Source: Xylophilus sp. ASV27 (GTDB lineage: Bacteria > Pseudomonadota > Gammaproteobacteria > Burkholderiales > Burkholderiaceae_C). From it: a stretch of DNA of 39,858 nt. The stretch is taken from contig NZ_JAELTO010000032.1 in assembly GCF_016428875.1 (NCBI RefSeq), positions 1-39,858 on the forward strand. Reading direction: 5' to 3'. Shown in pieces: positions 26,898-35,952 of the stretch (position 1 is its first letter; each line of letters begins with the position of its first letter). The notes under the pieces are model-generated. The model ran no database searches. It was not told the DNA's origin and saw only the letters and a list, made by a program, of their open reading frames with translations. The position numbers and the translations under genes are program-made.

Positions 26898-27563
26898 TCA
26901 GGGTGCGAGACGGAATGATCCGTCCGGCATGGGAATGGGAAGTCCCGAGGCGCGCGGCGGCCCTCCCGCTGGGGCCGGAGCGGCAGGCGCGGGCGCCATC
27001 GCCCCACGCGGAACCCCTCCCTGCACGAACGTGGCCGGCCCTTGAGGCGCAGGCTTGGGCCGTACCAGGCTCAGCACGCGGGTCTCGGCTCCGCGCTTGA
27101 AGGTGACGTCGCGGCTGCCGATGGAGGCGAGCGTCCACGCACCAATCATGTCGTTGACTAGGATGCGGCGGGCCTTGCCCTCCTGGTCGGCGATCGCGCC
27201 TCCGCCTGCCGCGCTCGAGAAGACACCCAGAATGCGGACCTTGTCCAGCGGGTCTGGTGGCGGTGGCGGCTCGACCTTCTCCACGATCTTGGGCGGTGGC
27301 GGCTTGCGCGTCGGGGAGAAAAGGGGCCGCTCCAGGATGGCCACGAACTGGCTGGGATCGATGCTGCGGGAAGCGTCCAGTGCCGAAGAACTACCGTCGG
27401 CGATGTCTGGCACGAGCGCCTGCGGCGGCTCCCAGTGGATATTGCGGAGTGTGCCGGACGGGCCGACCCACAGGGCGGCGATGACGAGCAGCAGCACGAG
27501 CGGCAGCAGGACCAGCACGCGGGGTGCCGCGGTGCGCGCTTTCAGGGTAAAGCCTGTGCTCAT
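26898..27563 (-). CDS. gspN: Type II secretion protein N (XpsN/GspC-like inner-membrane subunit)
   Basis: 221 residues: a short basic N-terminus, one membrane segment (about 16-34), then a periplasmic homology-region domain (ILERPLFSPTRKPPP, LDKVRILGVFSS, GKARRILVNDMIGAWTLASI, VTFKRGAETRVLSL). The C-terminus is Pro/Ala/Gly-rich, with no PDZ domain. This matches the short XpsN type that does the job of GspC, linking the inner-membrane platform to the secretin. Its place between gspM and gspD is exactly the Xanthomonas xps order. The ATG overlaps the gspM stop (ATGA). The symbol gspC would also be defensible. Confidence 0.82.
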   Translation of the reverse strand: MSTGFTLKARTAAPRVLVLLPLVLLLVIAALWVGPSGTLRNIHWEPPQALVPDIADGSSSALDASRSIDPSQFVAILERPLFSPTRKPPPPKIVEKVEPPPPPDPLDKVRILGVFSSAAGGGAIADQEGKARRILVNDMIGAWTLASIGSRDVTFKRGAETRVLSLVRPKPAPQGPATFVQGGVPRGAMAPAPAAPAPAGGPPRASGLPIPMPDGSFRLAP

Positions 27564-28111
27564 GACCGGGCTCGCAGTACGTAGAAAGAGAACTGCACCA
27601 TCAAACGGCTGGCCTCAGGGCGTTGGTAGCTGCTGGCCTGAATGTTCATGCGGTCGATGAGAATGGCCGGCGTCTGGCTGCCCAGGCCGACCAGCGCAGC
27701 CTGCAGTGCCAGCAAATCCCCCTCGGCCCTCACGCTGATCGGGATGCGCTCCATGTCCCCATCCGCCTTGGGCGCGAGCACCTGGCTGCTGCTGATGTCG
27801 AGCTTCGCGGCGGTCAGCACCGCGCGGATCTTCTGCTGTGCATCGTTGCCGGCCTGGGTGGCGTCCTGGGCCGCGGGGTAGGTGAACTTCTCCAGCGTGG
27901 CACGAACCGATGCCTGCGCAGCCTCGAGCTTTGGCTTGGCGGCCTCAAGCCCCAGCAGTCGCGCGTAGCGCGGCTCGATCTGCTCTATGCGCCCCGCAAA
28001 CTCGACATGCTTGGACGCAACAAAGTAAACGCCCACGGCAACGGGCAGCAACAACAGCAGCCCCAGACAGGCAAGGGCCACGCGATCCTGGCGGCGGAGG
28101 TACAAGGTCAT
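27560..28111 (-). CDS. gspM: Type II secretion protein M
   Basis: 183 residues with one membrane segment near the N-terminus (about 14-33, LACLGLLLLLPVAVGVYFV) and a periplasmic part containing a coiled segment and a ferredoxin-like region (VLAPKADGDMERIPISVRAEGDLLALQAALVGLGS). This is the PilO/GspM_II type. It pairs with GspL in the inner-membrane platform. Start ATG 28111, nine nt after the gspL stop; overlaps gspN by ATGA. Confidence 0.85.
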   Translation of the reverse strand: MTLYLRRQDRVALACLGLLLLLPVAVGVYFVASKHVEFAGRIEQIEPRYARLLGLEAAKPKLEAAQASVRATLEKFTYPAAQDATQAGNDAQQKIRAVLTAAKLDISSSQVLAPKADGDMERIPISVRAEGDLLALQAALVGLGSQTPAILIDRMNIQASSYQRPEASRLMVQFSFYVLRARS

Positions 28112-28120
28112 TCCCGTCTC

Positions 28121-29488
28121 TCAAGGATTGGGCGCGGGCGCCGGGGGCCGTGGCGCGCGGCCGCCGATGGTGGCACGGCTCAGGGGGTTGGATGCCGGCG
28201 CTTCGGATGCGTCGTTGCTGGCCAGTCCAGTCGCGGGCGGCTGCTCGGCTGGCGCAAGGGGCGGATAGGCGGGTTTTCCTGGGGCGGCAGGCAAGAGCGG
28301 CGGGCTGAAAGGTGCCGGCGCGGGAGCGGCGTTTGTCTGCTGGCTGTCCAATACTGGCGCGGGCGCCGCAGGGACTGGAGCGGGAGCGGGAGCCGGGGCG
28401 GCCGTTTCGGCCTGGGCCACGGCCGTGCGCGGGATCACGCCCGGTATGTCCAGAACGAACTCCACGCCGAACGATTCCTTTGCAGCGCCCGGCTGCCGGG
28501 TGGCGGCCTGTGAGGCCTTGAGTTCGCGTATGCCCGAAGTGCTGCCCAGGCGGCTCATCAAGGCCGCCGAGTTCTCGGTCATGCCGCTCAGTGAAATCTT
28601 GAGCCCTTCGATCTGCAGGGTCTGTATGAACGTGTCGTCCGGGACGGCGTTGGTGAGAATCTCCAGGACGCGCAAGGGCGCCGCGCTCTCGCCCACGGCG
28701 GACTCCAGCGCCTTGAGTCTGGCCGACGAGCGGACAAACTGTTCCCGTAGCTCGACCACCGGCCGCGTCCGCTGCTGGACTTCGGAAAAGGAAGCGGCTG
28801 CATCGCGCGCCCGCATCCATAACTGGAGCGTCGGAGTTACGGCAATTACGCCGAGTAGGCAAATGCCTATCGCGAGGAAGGCATATGTCCGGCGTTGCCG
28901 ACGTTGCCCATCACGCGCCCGCGCTCCTTCGCCAAACCCTTGCAGCACGATGGGCGCAGCGGCTGGCTCGGGCTGGGCGGGCATCACCCAGACCTCCAGT
29001 TGGCTGGCCTCTACGCCCAGGGCCTGAGCCGCAGGAGGCAACAGCCGCTCGGCATGGGCACGCGAGGCCAACGCTGCCTCGACCTGGAGCCTGGGCCCGC
29101 TGCCAGGCCGCAGGCGCCATCCCCACACGAGACTGCCTGCGGCAAAAGGACTGATGCTCTGGACTTCCAGCGCCAGGGCATCCGCGACTTGCGCCTGCGG
29201 CATGGCAGGCATGGTCGTGGCGTGGCGCAGGACAATGGAATCGGGAATTTCGACGGCCGCGAAGCGCGCCTGACCAGAAGGCGACTTTTCCTGCCCGGGC
29301 GCGACCAAGCTACCGTTGCGCCAAGTCTCCACATTGCCATTGGCGCGGAGGACGCGCACCGCTGCCGGCTCGGTCAACCAGACAAAAGGGGGGCCCTGCA
29401 GCACTTGGCCCCATAGCGTGGCGAGGCCCTGCACTCCAGAGCGCAGATCCACACCAAACAGCCGAAAGTCATTGGATAGAAGCGTCAT
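28121..29488 (-). CDS. gspL: Type II secretion protein L, with Pro/Ala-rich tail
   Basis: 455 residues. The N-terminal ~200 form the cytoplasmic actin-like domain that recruits GspE. One membrane segment (AFLAIGICLLGVIAVTPTL, near 208-228) is followed by a PilN-like periplasmic coiled coil and fold (RPVVELREQFV, VLEILTNAVPDDTFIQTLQI, KISLSGMTENSAALMSRLG). The last ~110 residues are an unusual disordered tail rich in Ala-Pro repeats. Start ATG 29488 overlaps the gspK stop (ATGA). Family identity is well supported by position and layout, less by short motifs. Confidence 0.83.
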   Translation of the reverse strand: MTLLSNDFRLFGVDLRSGVQGLATLWGQVLQGPPFVWLTEPAAVRVLRANGNVETWRNGSLVAPGQEKSPSGQARFAAVEIPDSIVLRHATTMPAMPQAQVADALALEVQSISPFAAGSLVWGWRLRPGSGPRLQVEAALASRAHAERLLPPAAQALGVEASQLEVWVMPAQPEPAAAPIVLQGFGEGARARDGQRRQRRTYAFLAIGICLLGVIAVTPTLQLWMRARDAAASFSEVQQRTRPVVELREQFVRSSARLKALESAVGESAAPLRVLEILTNAVPDDTFIQTLQIEGLKISLSGMTENSAALMSRLGSTSGIRELKASQAATRQPGAAKESFGVEFVLDIPGVIPRTAVAQAETAAPAPAPAPVPAAPAPVLDSQQTNAAPAPAPFSPPLLPAAPGKPAYPPLAPAEQPPATGLASNDASEAPASNPLSRATIGGRAPRPPAPAPNP

Positions 29489-30354
29489 TGCCGATCAGTT
29501 GCACCAGGCGGCAACGCGACAACACCGCCGCTCTGCAAAATGCGCCATGGAAGTTCGCTTTGTGGCCCGGCTTGAAAAGTGACGTCCTGGGTGAAGCGCA
29601 TGCTGGCGCCATCCGGCAGGGGGACATTCGCAATCAGGCGGTAAGCGCGCGAGACTGCGCTGCCGATGAAAGATGCCTCGAGCTGCGTCAAGTCAACCCC
29701 CACGGCATCTGTTCGCCGTGCGGCCGCTATGCGCTCGGCCACCTGCGCGTTGCCTTTTGCCAGAACCAGCAAAACCCCGTCCGGAGCGCACAGAGGATTG
29801 ACAGCGCCACCCGATGTCTGACCTGCCGCCACAAGCTGCGCGATCCTAGCATAGACGTCATACGTAAAGCCCGGCACAAGCATGAGATCCTCGGGTGCGT
29901 CGAAACCAAACGTACGCCCCCCGGAATCACGCTGCGTGCGCCACTGCACGACCGCCTGCGCTCCCGCGGCCGCGGCTGCAGGCGGCATACCGCCAGCCAC
30001 GGCAAACAGCGCCTCCAGCAAAGGGGGCTGAGCGCTGTTCAGATCGATCAGACCGTTCATTGGGAACACTTGTACCGTCGTGGACACGCCACGAAATGCC
30101 ACGTCGATCGACATCAGACGATTCACGGCGCCGGGCTTCGCCGCCATCTGCTGCAATACCAGATTGATGGCGGCTTCGGCTGCGGCACGGCCCTCGACCG
30201 CCTGGCGTGCGCTCGTCGCGGAACGCACCTCCTGCCGGACCGAGCGCGTCATGCCGGTCAGCATCAGGCTGAGGGCCGCCACGATCCAGAGGACGGCAAC
30301 AAGCGCCATTCCCGCATCACGCATTCGCGGCCGTCGTACGAGGCGCATGCTCAT
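29485..30354 (-). CDS. gspK: Type II secretion minor pseudopilin K
   Basis: 289 residues. A basic leader (MSMRLVRRPRMRDAG) precedes the hydrophobic helix MALVAVLWIVAALSLML; as usual for GspK there is no Glu at position 5. The large periplasmic domain has the family's helical part with GLIDLNSAQ, PEDLMLVPGF and EASFIGSAVSRAYRL. GspK caps the tip of the pseudopilus with GspI and GspJ. Start ATG 30354 overlaps the gspJ stop (ATGA). Confidence 0.92.
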   Translation of the reverse strand: MSMRLVRRPRMRDAGMALVAVLWIVAALSLMLTGMTRSVRQEVRSATSARQAVEGRAAAEAAINLVLQQMAAKPGAVNRLMSIDVAFRGVSTTVQVFPMNGLIDLNSAQPPLLEALFAVAGGMPPAAAAAGAQAVVQWRTQRDSGGRTFGFDAPEDLMLVPGFTYDVYARIAQLVAAGQTSGGAVNPLCAPDGVLLVLAKGNAQVAERIAAARRTDAVGVDLTQLEASFIGSAVSRAYRLIANVPLPDGASMRFTQDVTFQAGPQSELPWRILQSGGVVALPPGATDRQ

Positions 30355-31034
30355 GAGGTTGTGCCCCCGATCACCGCGCCGCCGCTGCCGATAGGGCGCC
30401 CGCCAAACTGCCGCAGCGGCAGCACCAGATCGGGCCAGGCGCTGGTGGTGGTGGAGACGCGAATGTTGACGCGTGCAGGCAGACGGTCTGGAATGGACCA
30501 GGAAGCGCTCCAGCGCGGCCCATCGGTCATGTCGTCCTCATAGAGGATGGAGAAAGCCGTCAGATCATCGACCAATACCCGCGAATCTGCGCCGGACCAG
30601 TCGGGGAAGCCCGGGGCATCCTTCCAGGGCATGAAGCGGATGACCAGTGCCGAGCGGCCGGCGACGGACTCGGCCGCGAGGCGAAAGAAATAACGCCCCC
30701 CGGCGCCGTACCTGGGAGGCATCACGCCGATCCATGCGACCCCCCCGGGCGCCCCCTGGAACACGAAGGTGTTCTGGCCCTCGGTCTGGATGGCGAGACT
30801 CTTCTTGGCATAGACACGACCCAGGACTGCCCTCAGAAAGCCCGTGCCCGTGCGGAAATCATCCAGGCGGGTCAGGCGATCGGACACTCTCGACTCGGTC
30901 TGCACCATGCCGCGCATGGCCGCCCCCAGGGCGAGCATGACGATGGCCAGCAGGGTGATGGCCACCAGAATCTCCACGAGCGTGAATCCCCTGGAGCGAA
31001 AGGGTGCGGTTGAGGGCTGACGAATCAGGCTCAT
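30351..31034 (-). CDS. gspJ: Type II secretion minor pseudopilin J
   Basis: 227 residues with a class III prepilin leader and the cleavage motif RG-FTLVEILVAITLLAIVMLA; Glu5 is present. The periplasmic part contains VSDRLTRLDDFRTG, FRLAAESVAGRSALVIRFMPW and LTAFSILYEDD, consistent with GspJ. It is one of the four minor pseudopilins and overlaps both neighbours by ATGA. Its pre-peptidase (GspO/PilD) is not encoded in the window. Confidence 0.93.
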   Translation of the reverse strand: MSLIRQPSTAPFRSRGFTLVEILVAITLLAIVMLALGAAMRGMVQTESRVSDRLTRLDDFRTGTGFLRAVLGRVYAKKSLAIQTEGQNTFVFQGAPGGVAWIGVMPPRYGAGGRYFFRLAAESVAGRSALVIRFMPWKDAPGFPDWSGADSRVLVDDLTAFSILYEDDMTDGPRWSASWSIPDRLPARVNIRVSTTTSAWPDLVLPLRQFGGRPIGSGGAVIGGTTS

Positions 31035-31444
31035 GGCTGACGCCCCCCGGGCAGCGGGCGCGCCTGAGGCCGCAGGGTTGCGAGGTCATAGCGCTTCTCG
31101 GTCCCGCCTTCCAACCATGTAATGCTCACGGCAACCTCATACAGTGGCGGCGCGGCCGGGCCGTTCACGTCGGTGGGATAGGGAGCGCTGCGCACCTGCC
31201 ATCGGTAGCCTGCGGATTCGCCCTGATCGTTCCAGCCGGCAGGTGGAACCGCGTCGCGCAGATTGAGCACCGATTCCGCGAGCAGGGCTGCGTGCTGGTA
31301 GTGTTCAAGCTCCCCTGCGTTGCGCGCGGAGCCGCCGCTGACGCGGTAGATCATGGCGAGCGAGAACGCCATGATGGAAAAGGCGACCAGCATCTCCAAC
31401 AGCGAAAACCCCCGCTGAGGTCGGACGGGATATGCAGCACTCAC
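31031..31444 (-). CDS. gspI: Type II secretion minor pseudopilin I
   Basis: 137 residues. Leader VSAAYPVRPQRG is followed by FSLLEMLVAFSIMAFSLAMIY, with Glu5 after the cleavage site. The body has YQHAALLAESVLNL, VPPAGWNDQGESAGYRW and YEVAVSITW, typical of GspI. I chose GTG 31444, which overlaps the gspH stop (GTGA), over a TTG at 31483 that lies inside gspH. Confidence 0.9.
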   Translation of the reverse strand: MSAAYPVRPQRGFSLLEMLVAFSIMAFSLAMIYRVSGGSARNAGELEHYQHAALLAESVLNLRDAVPPAGWNDQGESAGYRWQVRSAPYPTDVNGPAAPPLYEVAVSITWLEGGTEKRYDLATLRPQARPLPGGRQP

Positions 31445-31890
31445 GGCGCAATCGGCTCCTGCTCCACGCGGCCGGTCAGCCAATCCACACGCAAGCGCAC
31501 CCCGGCACCCGAAGCGCGGAGCAGGTCGATACTGCCGCCGCTGGCGCCACCGCCCGGCAGGAAGCGAATCGATGCCAGACCACTGCTATCCAGTTCCTGG
31601 CTGGCGACCGTGGCGCGCAAGGTCAGCGCCGGCGCCAAGGCATGCCGCGGGGCGCCGTCCAGGCCGTACCAGCGCTGCCGGAGGTCTACGCTGAACCGGG
31701 TTTCGGCCCCGCTGGACATGGCACGCCAGCGTGCCAGCCGCATCTCCGAAACGATGGCGCGCAGCGTATCCCGGTACTCGGCCGATTCGCGCAGACGCTG
31801 GAACGCCAGCGGGGCAATGCCGACGATGAGTGCGGCAATGGCGAAGACGACCAAGAGCTCGACCAGGGTGAACCCCCGCGGCCGCCTCAT
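31441..31890 (-). CDS. gspH: Type II secretion minor pseudopilin H
   Basis: 149 residues. Very short leader MRRPRG, then FTLVELLVVFAIAALIVGIA with Glu5. The body (YRDTLRAIVSEMRLARWRAM, FSVDLRQRWYGLDG, SIRFLPGGGASGGSIDL) follows the GspH/FimT pattern. It begins 15 nt after gspG and its stop overlaps the gspI start. Confidence 0.92.
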   Translation of the reverse strand: MRRPRGFTLVELLVVFAIAALIVGIAPLAFQRLRESAEYRDTLRAIVSEMRLARWRAMSSGAETRFSVDLRQRWYGLDGAPRHALAPALTLRATVASQELDSSGLASIRFLPGGGASGGSIDLLRASGAGVRLRVDWLTGRVEQEPIAP

Positions 31891-31905
31891 GCGAGTACGG
31901 CAGTC

Positions 31906-32343
31906 TTACTGCTTGTTCTGGATGTCGGCGTTTTCGCCATCGCCACCGGGGGCGCCATCGGCACCGAAGGAGATGATGTCGATGCCGCCATTGGCACCAG
32001 GATTTGCATACTTGTACGGATGTCCCCAGGGATCGGAAGGAACTCCGCCCTTCAGATAGGGCCCTGCCCAACCATTGGCGGAGCCGGGCTTGGCCGCCAA
32101 TGCGTTGAGCCCTTCCTCGGTGGTGGGATAGCGGCCGACATCGAGCTTGAACAGGTCCAGCCCCTTCTCGATATCCGCAATCTGCACCGCGGCGGTCTTG
32201 GACTTCGCACCGCCCAGCATCCCCAGCACGCGCGGCCCAACCAGGCCTGCCAGCATGGTCAGAATGGCCAACACCACCAACAACTCGATCAGTGTGAAAC
32301 CGCGCGAAGCGCGGCGGATACGACGTGTGTGAATACTCACCAT
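31906..32343 (-). CDS. gspG: Type II secretion major pseudopilin G
   Basis: 145 residues. Leader MVSIHTRRIRRASRG precedes FTLIELLVVLAILTMLAGLV with Glu5. The GspG hallmarks are all present: IEKGLDLFKLDVGRYPTTEEGL, GPYLKGGVPSDPWGHPYKY and the C-terminal calcium-binding loop region (DIISFGADGAPGGDGENADI). It forms the shaft of the pseudopilus. A good ribosome-binding site (GAAGGA) precedes the ATG at 32343, as expected for the most abundant T2SS protein. Confidence 0.96.
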   Translation of the reverse strand: MVSIHTRRIRRASRGFTLIELLVVLAILTMLAGLVGPRVLGMLGGAKSKTAAVQIADIEKGLDLFKLDVGRYPTTEEGLNALAAKPGSANGWAGPYLKGGVPSDPWGHPYKYANPGANGGIDIISFGADGAPGGDGENADIQNKQ

Positions 32344-32367
32344 TCCAGTTCCTTCAGTAGCAAAAGA

Positions 32368-33606
32368 TCATACCGCGAGGTCGTTGATCGACAGAATGCC
32401 CATCAGGATGGACACGATGATGGTCGCGATCAGGAAACCCAGCACCAGGATGAGCACGGGTTCGACCAGTGTCAGCGCGCGCTTGATACCTGTCTCGACT
32501 TCGCGATTGAGAATATTGGCCAACTCCAGCATCATGGGGCCGACGCGCCCCGTCTCTTCCCCGACGCGGATCAGGTTGATCGCGAGCGGTTCGAAGATCC
32601 TGGTTGCCGCCACCGCCGTGACCAGCTTGCCGCCATCCTTGACCATCGGGGCAACCTGCTCCAACGGCTTTCTCAGCACCGTATTGCTGACCGTCTCGGT
32701 GGCGATGCGCAGCGCGGCCAGCATGGGCACGCCATTGCCCAGCAGCGTTCCCAGAGAGCGGGAGAAAAGCGTGAGTTCGTACTTCCACATCAGGCGGCCA
32801 ATGACCGGCACCTTGAGCAGGCGTGCCTGCCACCAGGCGCGCCCTGCGGGGGACCTGAGCCACCGGGCCACGAACCACACCAGCAGTGCTGCCACCATGG
32901 CCATCACCAGGCCATAGTCGGAAAAGGCATGCCCCAAGTGCATCACGATCCGCGTCGGCATGGGAAGTGCGTCGCCCATGTCCTGGAACAGTTTCTCGAA
33001 CTGCGGCACGACGAACCCGAGCATCACCACCAGGGAGATGACTGCGACGGCCAGCAGGATGGCAGGGTAAATGGTGGCGGAAATGACGCTTTCGCGCAGG
33101 GCGCGCAGGCGGTCCATGTGCTCGACCAGGCGCGCCAGCACCGATGACAGTTGCCCACTGGCCTCGCCGGAGCGCACCATGTTGATGTAGAAGTCGCCGA
33201 ACAGTTCGCGATTGCGCGATAGCGCGCGGCTGAACGGCGTCCCGCGTTTGACGTCCTCCAGCGTCTGCTGCAACATGGCAGCGACCGAGGGCTTGTGGCT
33301 CATTTCGATCAGCACGCGCAGCGCGCTGTCCAGCGCCAAGCCAGCCTTGAGCATGATGGACAGTTCGGACGTGAGCGCCAGGATGTCCGCCTGGTTGACC
33401 GGCCCTTGCGACGCCCGCGGCTTGCGGCTGGAGCCTGCGGCGAGTGCGGGCTGCGTCGCGGCGCCGGGGGCGGCATCCTCGATCTTCAGAGGTGTCAGCC
33501 CGCGCTCCCGCAGCAGTTTCATGGCGTGCGCGGGCGTGTCCGCGGTGATGTGCCCCTGCACGACCTGTCCTGCTGCCTGGGCGGCGCGCCATGCGAAATC
33601 AGGCAT
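32368..33606 (-). CDS. gspF: Type II secretion inner-membrane platform protein F
   Basis: 412 residues with two repeated GspF domains and three membrane segments. Motifs include SELSIMLKAGLALDSALRVL, GTPFSRALSRN, YINMVRSGEASGQLSSVLARL in the first half, and LGTLLGNGVPMLAALRIATE, NLIRVGEETGRVGPMMLELA in the second. The ATG at 33606 overlaps gspE by 8 nt (ATGCCTGA). It anchors the GspE ATPase and pseudopilus assembly in the inner membrane. Confidence 0.96.
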   Translation of the reverse strand: MPDFAWRAAQAAGQVVQGHITADTPAHAMKLLRERGLTPLKIEDAAPGAATQPALAAGSSRKPRASQGPVNQADILALTSELSIMLKAGLALDSALRVLIEMSHKPSVAAMLQQTLEDVKRGTPFSRALSRNRELFGDFYINMVRSGEASGQLSSVLARLVEHMDRLRALRESVISATIYPAILLAVAVISLVVMLGFVVPQFEKLFQDMGDALPMPTRIVMHLGHAFSDYGLVMAMVAALLVWFVARWLRSPAGRAWWQARLLKVPVIGRLMWKYELTLFSRSLGTLLGNGVPMLAALRIATETVSNTVLRKPLEQVAPMVKDGGKLVTAVAATRIFEPLAINLIRVGEETGRVGPMMLELANILNREVETGIKRALTLVEPVLILVLGFLIATIIVSILMGILSINDLAV

Positions 33607-35332
33607 CGCCCTGGTCCTGCGTCACGCGCATCAGCTCATCCAGCGTCGTGACGCCAGCGGATACCTTGCGCAGTCCGTCCTGATAGAGCGACAACATGCC
33701 GGTTTGTGCAGCAATATCGTTCAAGGCGCTGGCGTCCTTGCCGTCCAGGATGGCGCGGCGCATCGGCTCGTCGATGACGAACAATTCGTGTATGCCGGTG
33801 CGCCCCTGGTAGCCGCCGCCGCGGCAATGCTCGCATCCGCGCGCCTGGTAAATGGGCTGCGCCGCATCATGGAAGCGCCCAAGCCCGGAAGTCCTCAGCA
33901 ATTCAGCGGAGGGAATGTAGGGTTCCTTGCAGTGGGTGCAAAGCGTACGCACCAGGCGCTGCGCCAGCACGCCATTGACCGACGAGGTGATGAGATAGCT
34001 TTCCACGCCCATGTCCTTCATGCGGATCACGGCGCCTGCGGCGGTATTGGTGTGCAGGGTGGAAAGCACCAGGTGGCCGGTGAGTGCCGACTGCACCGCG
34101 ATCTGCGCGGTTTCGCCGTCGCGCATTTCGCCGATCATGATGATGTCCGGATCCTGCCGCAGGATGGAACGCAACGCACTCGCGAAGGTCAGGCCGATCT
34201 GCGGGTGCACCTGGATCTGGTTGATGCCCTCCAGTTGGTATTCGACAGGCTCCTCGACCGTGATGATCTTCTGCGCGTCGGCGTCGAGCTTGGAGAGCGC
34301 CGCGTAAAGCGTCGTGGTCTTGCCCGAGCCCGTTGGCCCCGTCACCAGCAAGATGCCGTGGGGCCGTGCCAACAATCCATTGAAGCGGCTCAGGGTGTCG
34401 GAGGCAAACCCCATCTTCTCCAGGCTGAAGCGAACACTGGCCCGATCCAGCACCCGCATCACCACACTTTCGCCGTGCACGGTGGGAACCGTGGAGACGC
34501 GCAGATCCAGTTCGCGCCCCTTGACCCGCGTCCTGACACGCCCGTCCTGCGGCAGGCGTCGCTCGGCGATATCCAGATGCGCCAGCAGTTTGACGCGGGA
34601 ATTGACTGCCGCACTGTGCTTGGGCGGGACAATCTCTGCGGTATGGATCACGCCATCCACGCGGTAGCGCACGTGCAGCCCGTCGTCGAAAGGCTCCAGA
34701 TGGATATCGGATGCGCGCAGTTCGATCACCCGGCCGATGATGGCGTTGACCAGCCGGATCACCGGAGCCTCGCTGGCCAGGTCTTTCAGGTGTTCGACGA
34801 AGTCGCCGGAATCGGAATCGTCGGAAAGACCGTCGCCCTCCTCGCCTCCCGCCCCTTCGACCGGTTGCGCCAGGGCCTTCTCGATTTCGCTCTCTATGCC
34901 CAGGAACGGCCGAATCTGCAAGCCGGTAGCAAGATGCAGGGCTTTCACCACAAAGGCGTCTTGCGGCACGGCCATGACCACGTCGAGCCGGCCGTCCTCC
35001 AGCCGCAAGGGGTACACGCCATTGGCGGCCAGAAACTCGGGCAGAAGTCCTTCGACTTCCGGCTGCACGGCGGGAAACTCCTCCGCAGGCACGACCGGTA
35101 TGTTCAGTTGCGCGGACAGCGTGCGCACGACGTCCACTTCGGACACCAGCCCCAGCCTGACCAGCACGCGGCCCAGCAGGCTGCCCATTTCCTCTTGCGC
35201 GCCAAGTGCGCGCTCCAGATCCCGTGGCGTAAGTTTGCCAGCCCGCACCAACAGCTCGCCGATGCGCGGCTCGGGCGTCTCCGACAGGACGTCCAGACGG
35301 GGTTCCATGCTCAGGGTTTCTTCGGCGTTCAT
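33599..35332 (-). CDS. gspE: Type II secretion ATPase E
   Basis: About 577 residues. An N-terminal MshEN/GspE_N region (about 20-150) is followed by an acidic linker (GEEGDGLSDDSDSGDF) and the secretion ATPase core. Visible sites are Walker A TGPTGSGKTT (331-340), the Asp box (about 208-216, ASDIHLEPF), ILRQDPDIIMIGEMRDGETA including Walker B, and a tetracysteine zinc site (CTHC and CEHC). The start is uncertain: GTG 35374, ATG 35332 or ATG 35308; 35332 is chosen. The 74 bp to rfbC contain no clear terminator, so transcription from the rhamnose genes may continue into the T2SS. Confidence 0.95.
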   Translation of the reverse strand: MNAEETLSMEPRLDVLSETPEPRIGELLVRAGKLTPRDLERALGAQEEMGSLLGRVLVRLGLVSEVDVVRTLSAQLNIPVVPAEEFPAVQPEVEGLLPEFLAANGVYPLRLEDGRLDVVMAVPQDAFVVKALHLATGLQIRPFLGIESEIEKALAQPVEGAGGEEGDGLSDDSDSGDFVEHLKDLASEAPVIRLVNAIIGRVIELRASDIHLEPFDDGLHVRYRVDGVIHTAEIVPPKHSAAVNSRVKLLAHLDIAERRLPQDGRVRTRVKGRELDLRVSTVPTVHGESVVMRVLDRASVRFSLEKMGFASDTLSRFNGLLARPHGILLVTGPTGSGKTTTLYAALSKLDADAQKIITVEEPVEYQLEGINQIQVHPQIGLTFASALRSILRQDPDIIMIGEMRDGETAQIAVQSALTGHLVLSTLHTNTAAGAVIRMKDMGVESYLITSSVNGVLAQRLVRTLCTHCKEPYIPSAELLRTSGLGRFHDAAQPIYQARGCEHCRGGGYQGRTGIHELFVIDEPMRRAILDGKDASALNDIAAQTGMLSLYQDGLRKVSAGVTTLDELMRVTQDQGDA

Positions 35333-35406
35333 GCTGTTCAAGGCGGCTGAGATTCGGGCATCAAGCGGTGTCACGTGCAGTCACGAAGCGTGCGACGGTG
35401 CGGGCC

Positions 35407-35952
35407 TCATGGGTAGACTTCCGCGAGCTCGAACTTCACGCCTGCCGCATCCTTCGCAGAAAGCCGAGGAGACGTTCCGGCCGGCCACTGGATGCCAAGG
35501 GAAGGATCATCCCATGCAATGCACCGCTCATGCGCCGGGGCATAGTAATCGGTGGTCTTGTAGAGGAATTCAGCCGATTCGCTGAGTACCAGGAAGCCAT
35601 GCGCAAATCCGGGCGGCACCCACAATTGCCTGTGATTGTCCTCGCTCAGTTCATAGCCGACCCACTTCCCGAAGTGAGGAGAGGATCGGCGCAGATCCAC
35701 CGCCACGTCGAAGACCGCACCACGCACCACCCGCACCAGCTTGCCCTGGGGCTGCCGTATCTGGTAGTGCAGGCCGCGCAGCACTCCCCTGGCAGAACGC
35801 GAGTGGTTGTCCTGTACAAACCTCACGTTCAGGCCAGTCGCGGCCTGGAACAGGCTCTCGTTGTAGCTCTCGAAGAAAAAGCCGCGCGCATCGCCAAATA
35901 GACGAGGCTCGAGCAACAGGACCTCCGGCAAAGAAGTAGGAACGATGTTCAC
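35407..35952 (-). CDS. rfbC: dTDP-4-dehydrorhamnose 3,5-epimerase
   Basis: 181 residues, cupin fold. Signature segments are [36 protein letters not shown] (catalytic His region), [30 protein letters not shown] and [12 protein letters not shown] with the active-site Tyr. It performs the third step of dTDP-L-rhamnose synthesis. The ATG overlaps the rfbA stop (ATGA). Also known as rmlC. Confidence 0.97.
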   Translation of the reverse strand: MNIVPTSLPEVLLLEPRLFGDARGFFFESYNESLFQAATGLNVRFVQDNHSRSARGVLRGLHYQIRQPQGKLVRVVRGAVFDVAVDLRRSSPHFGKWVGYELSEDNHRQLWVPPGFAHGFLVLSESAEFLYKTTDYYAPAHERCIAWDDPSLGIQWPAGTSPRLSAKDAAGVKFELAEVYP

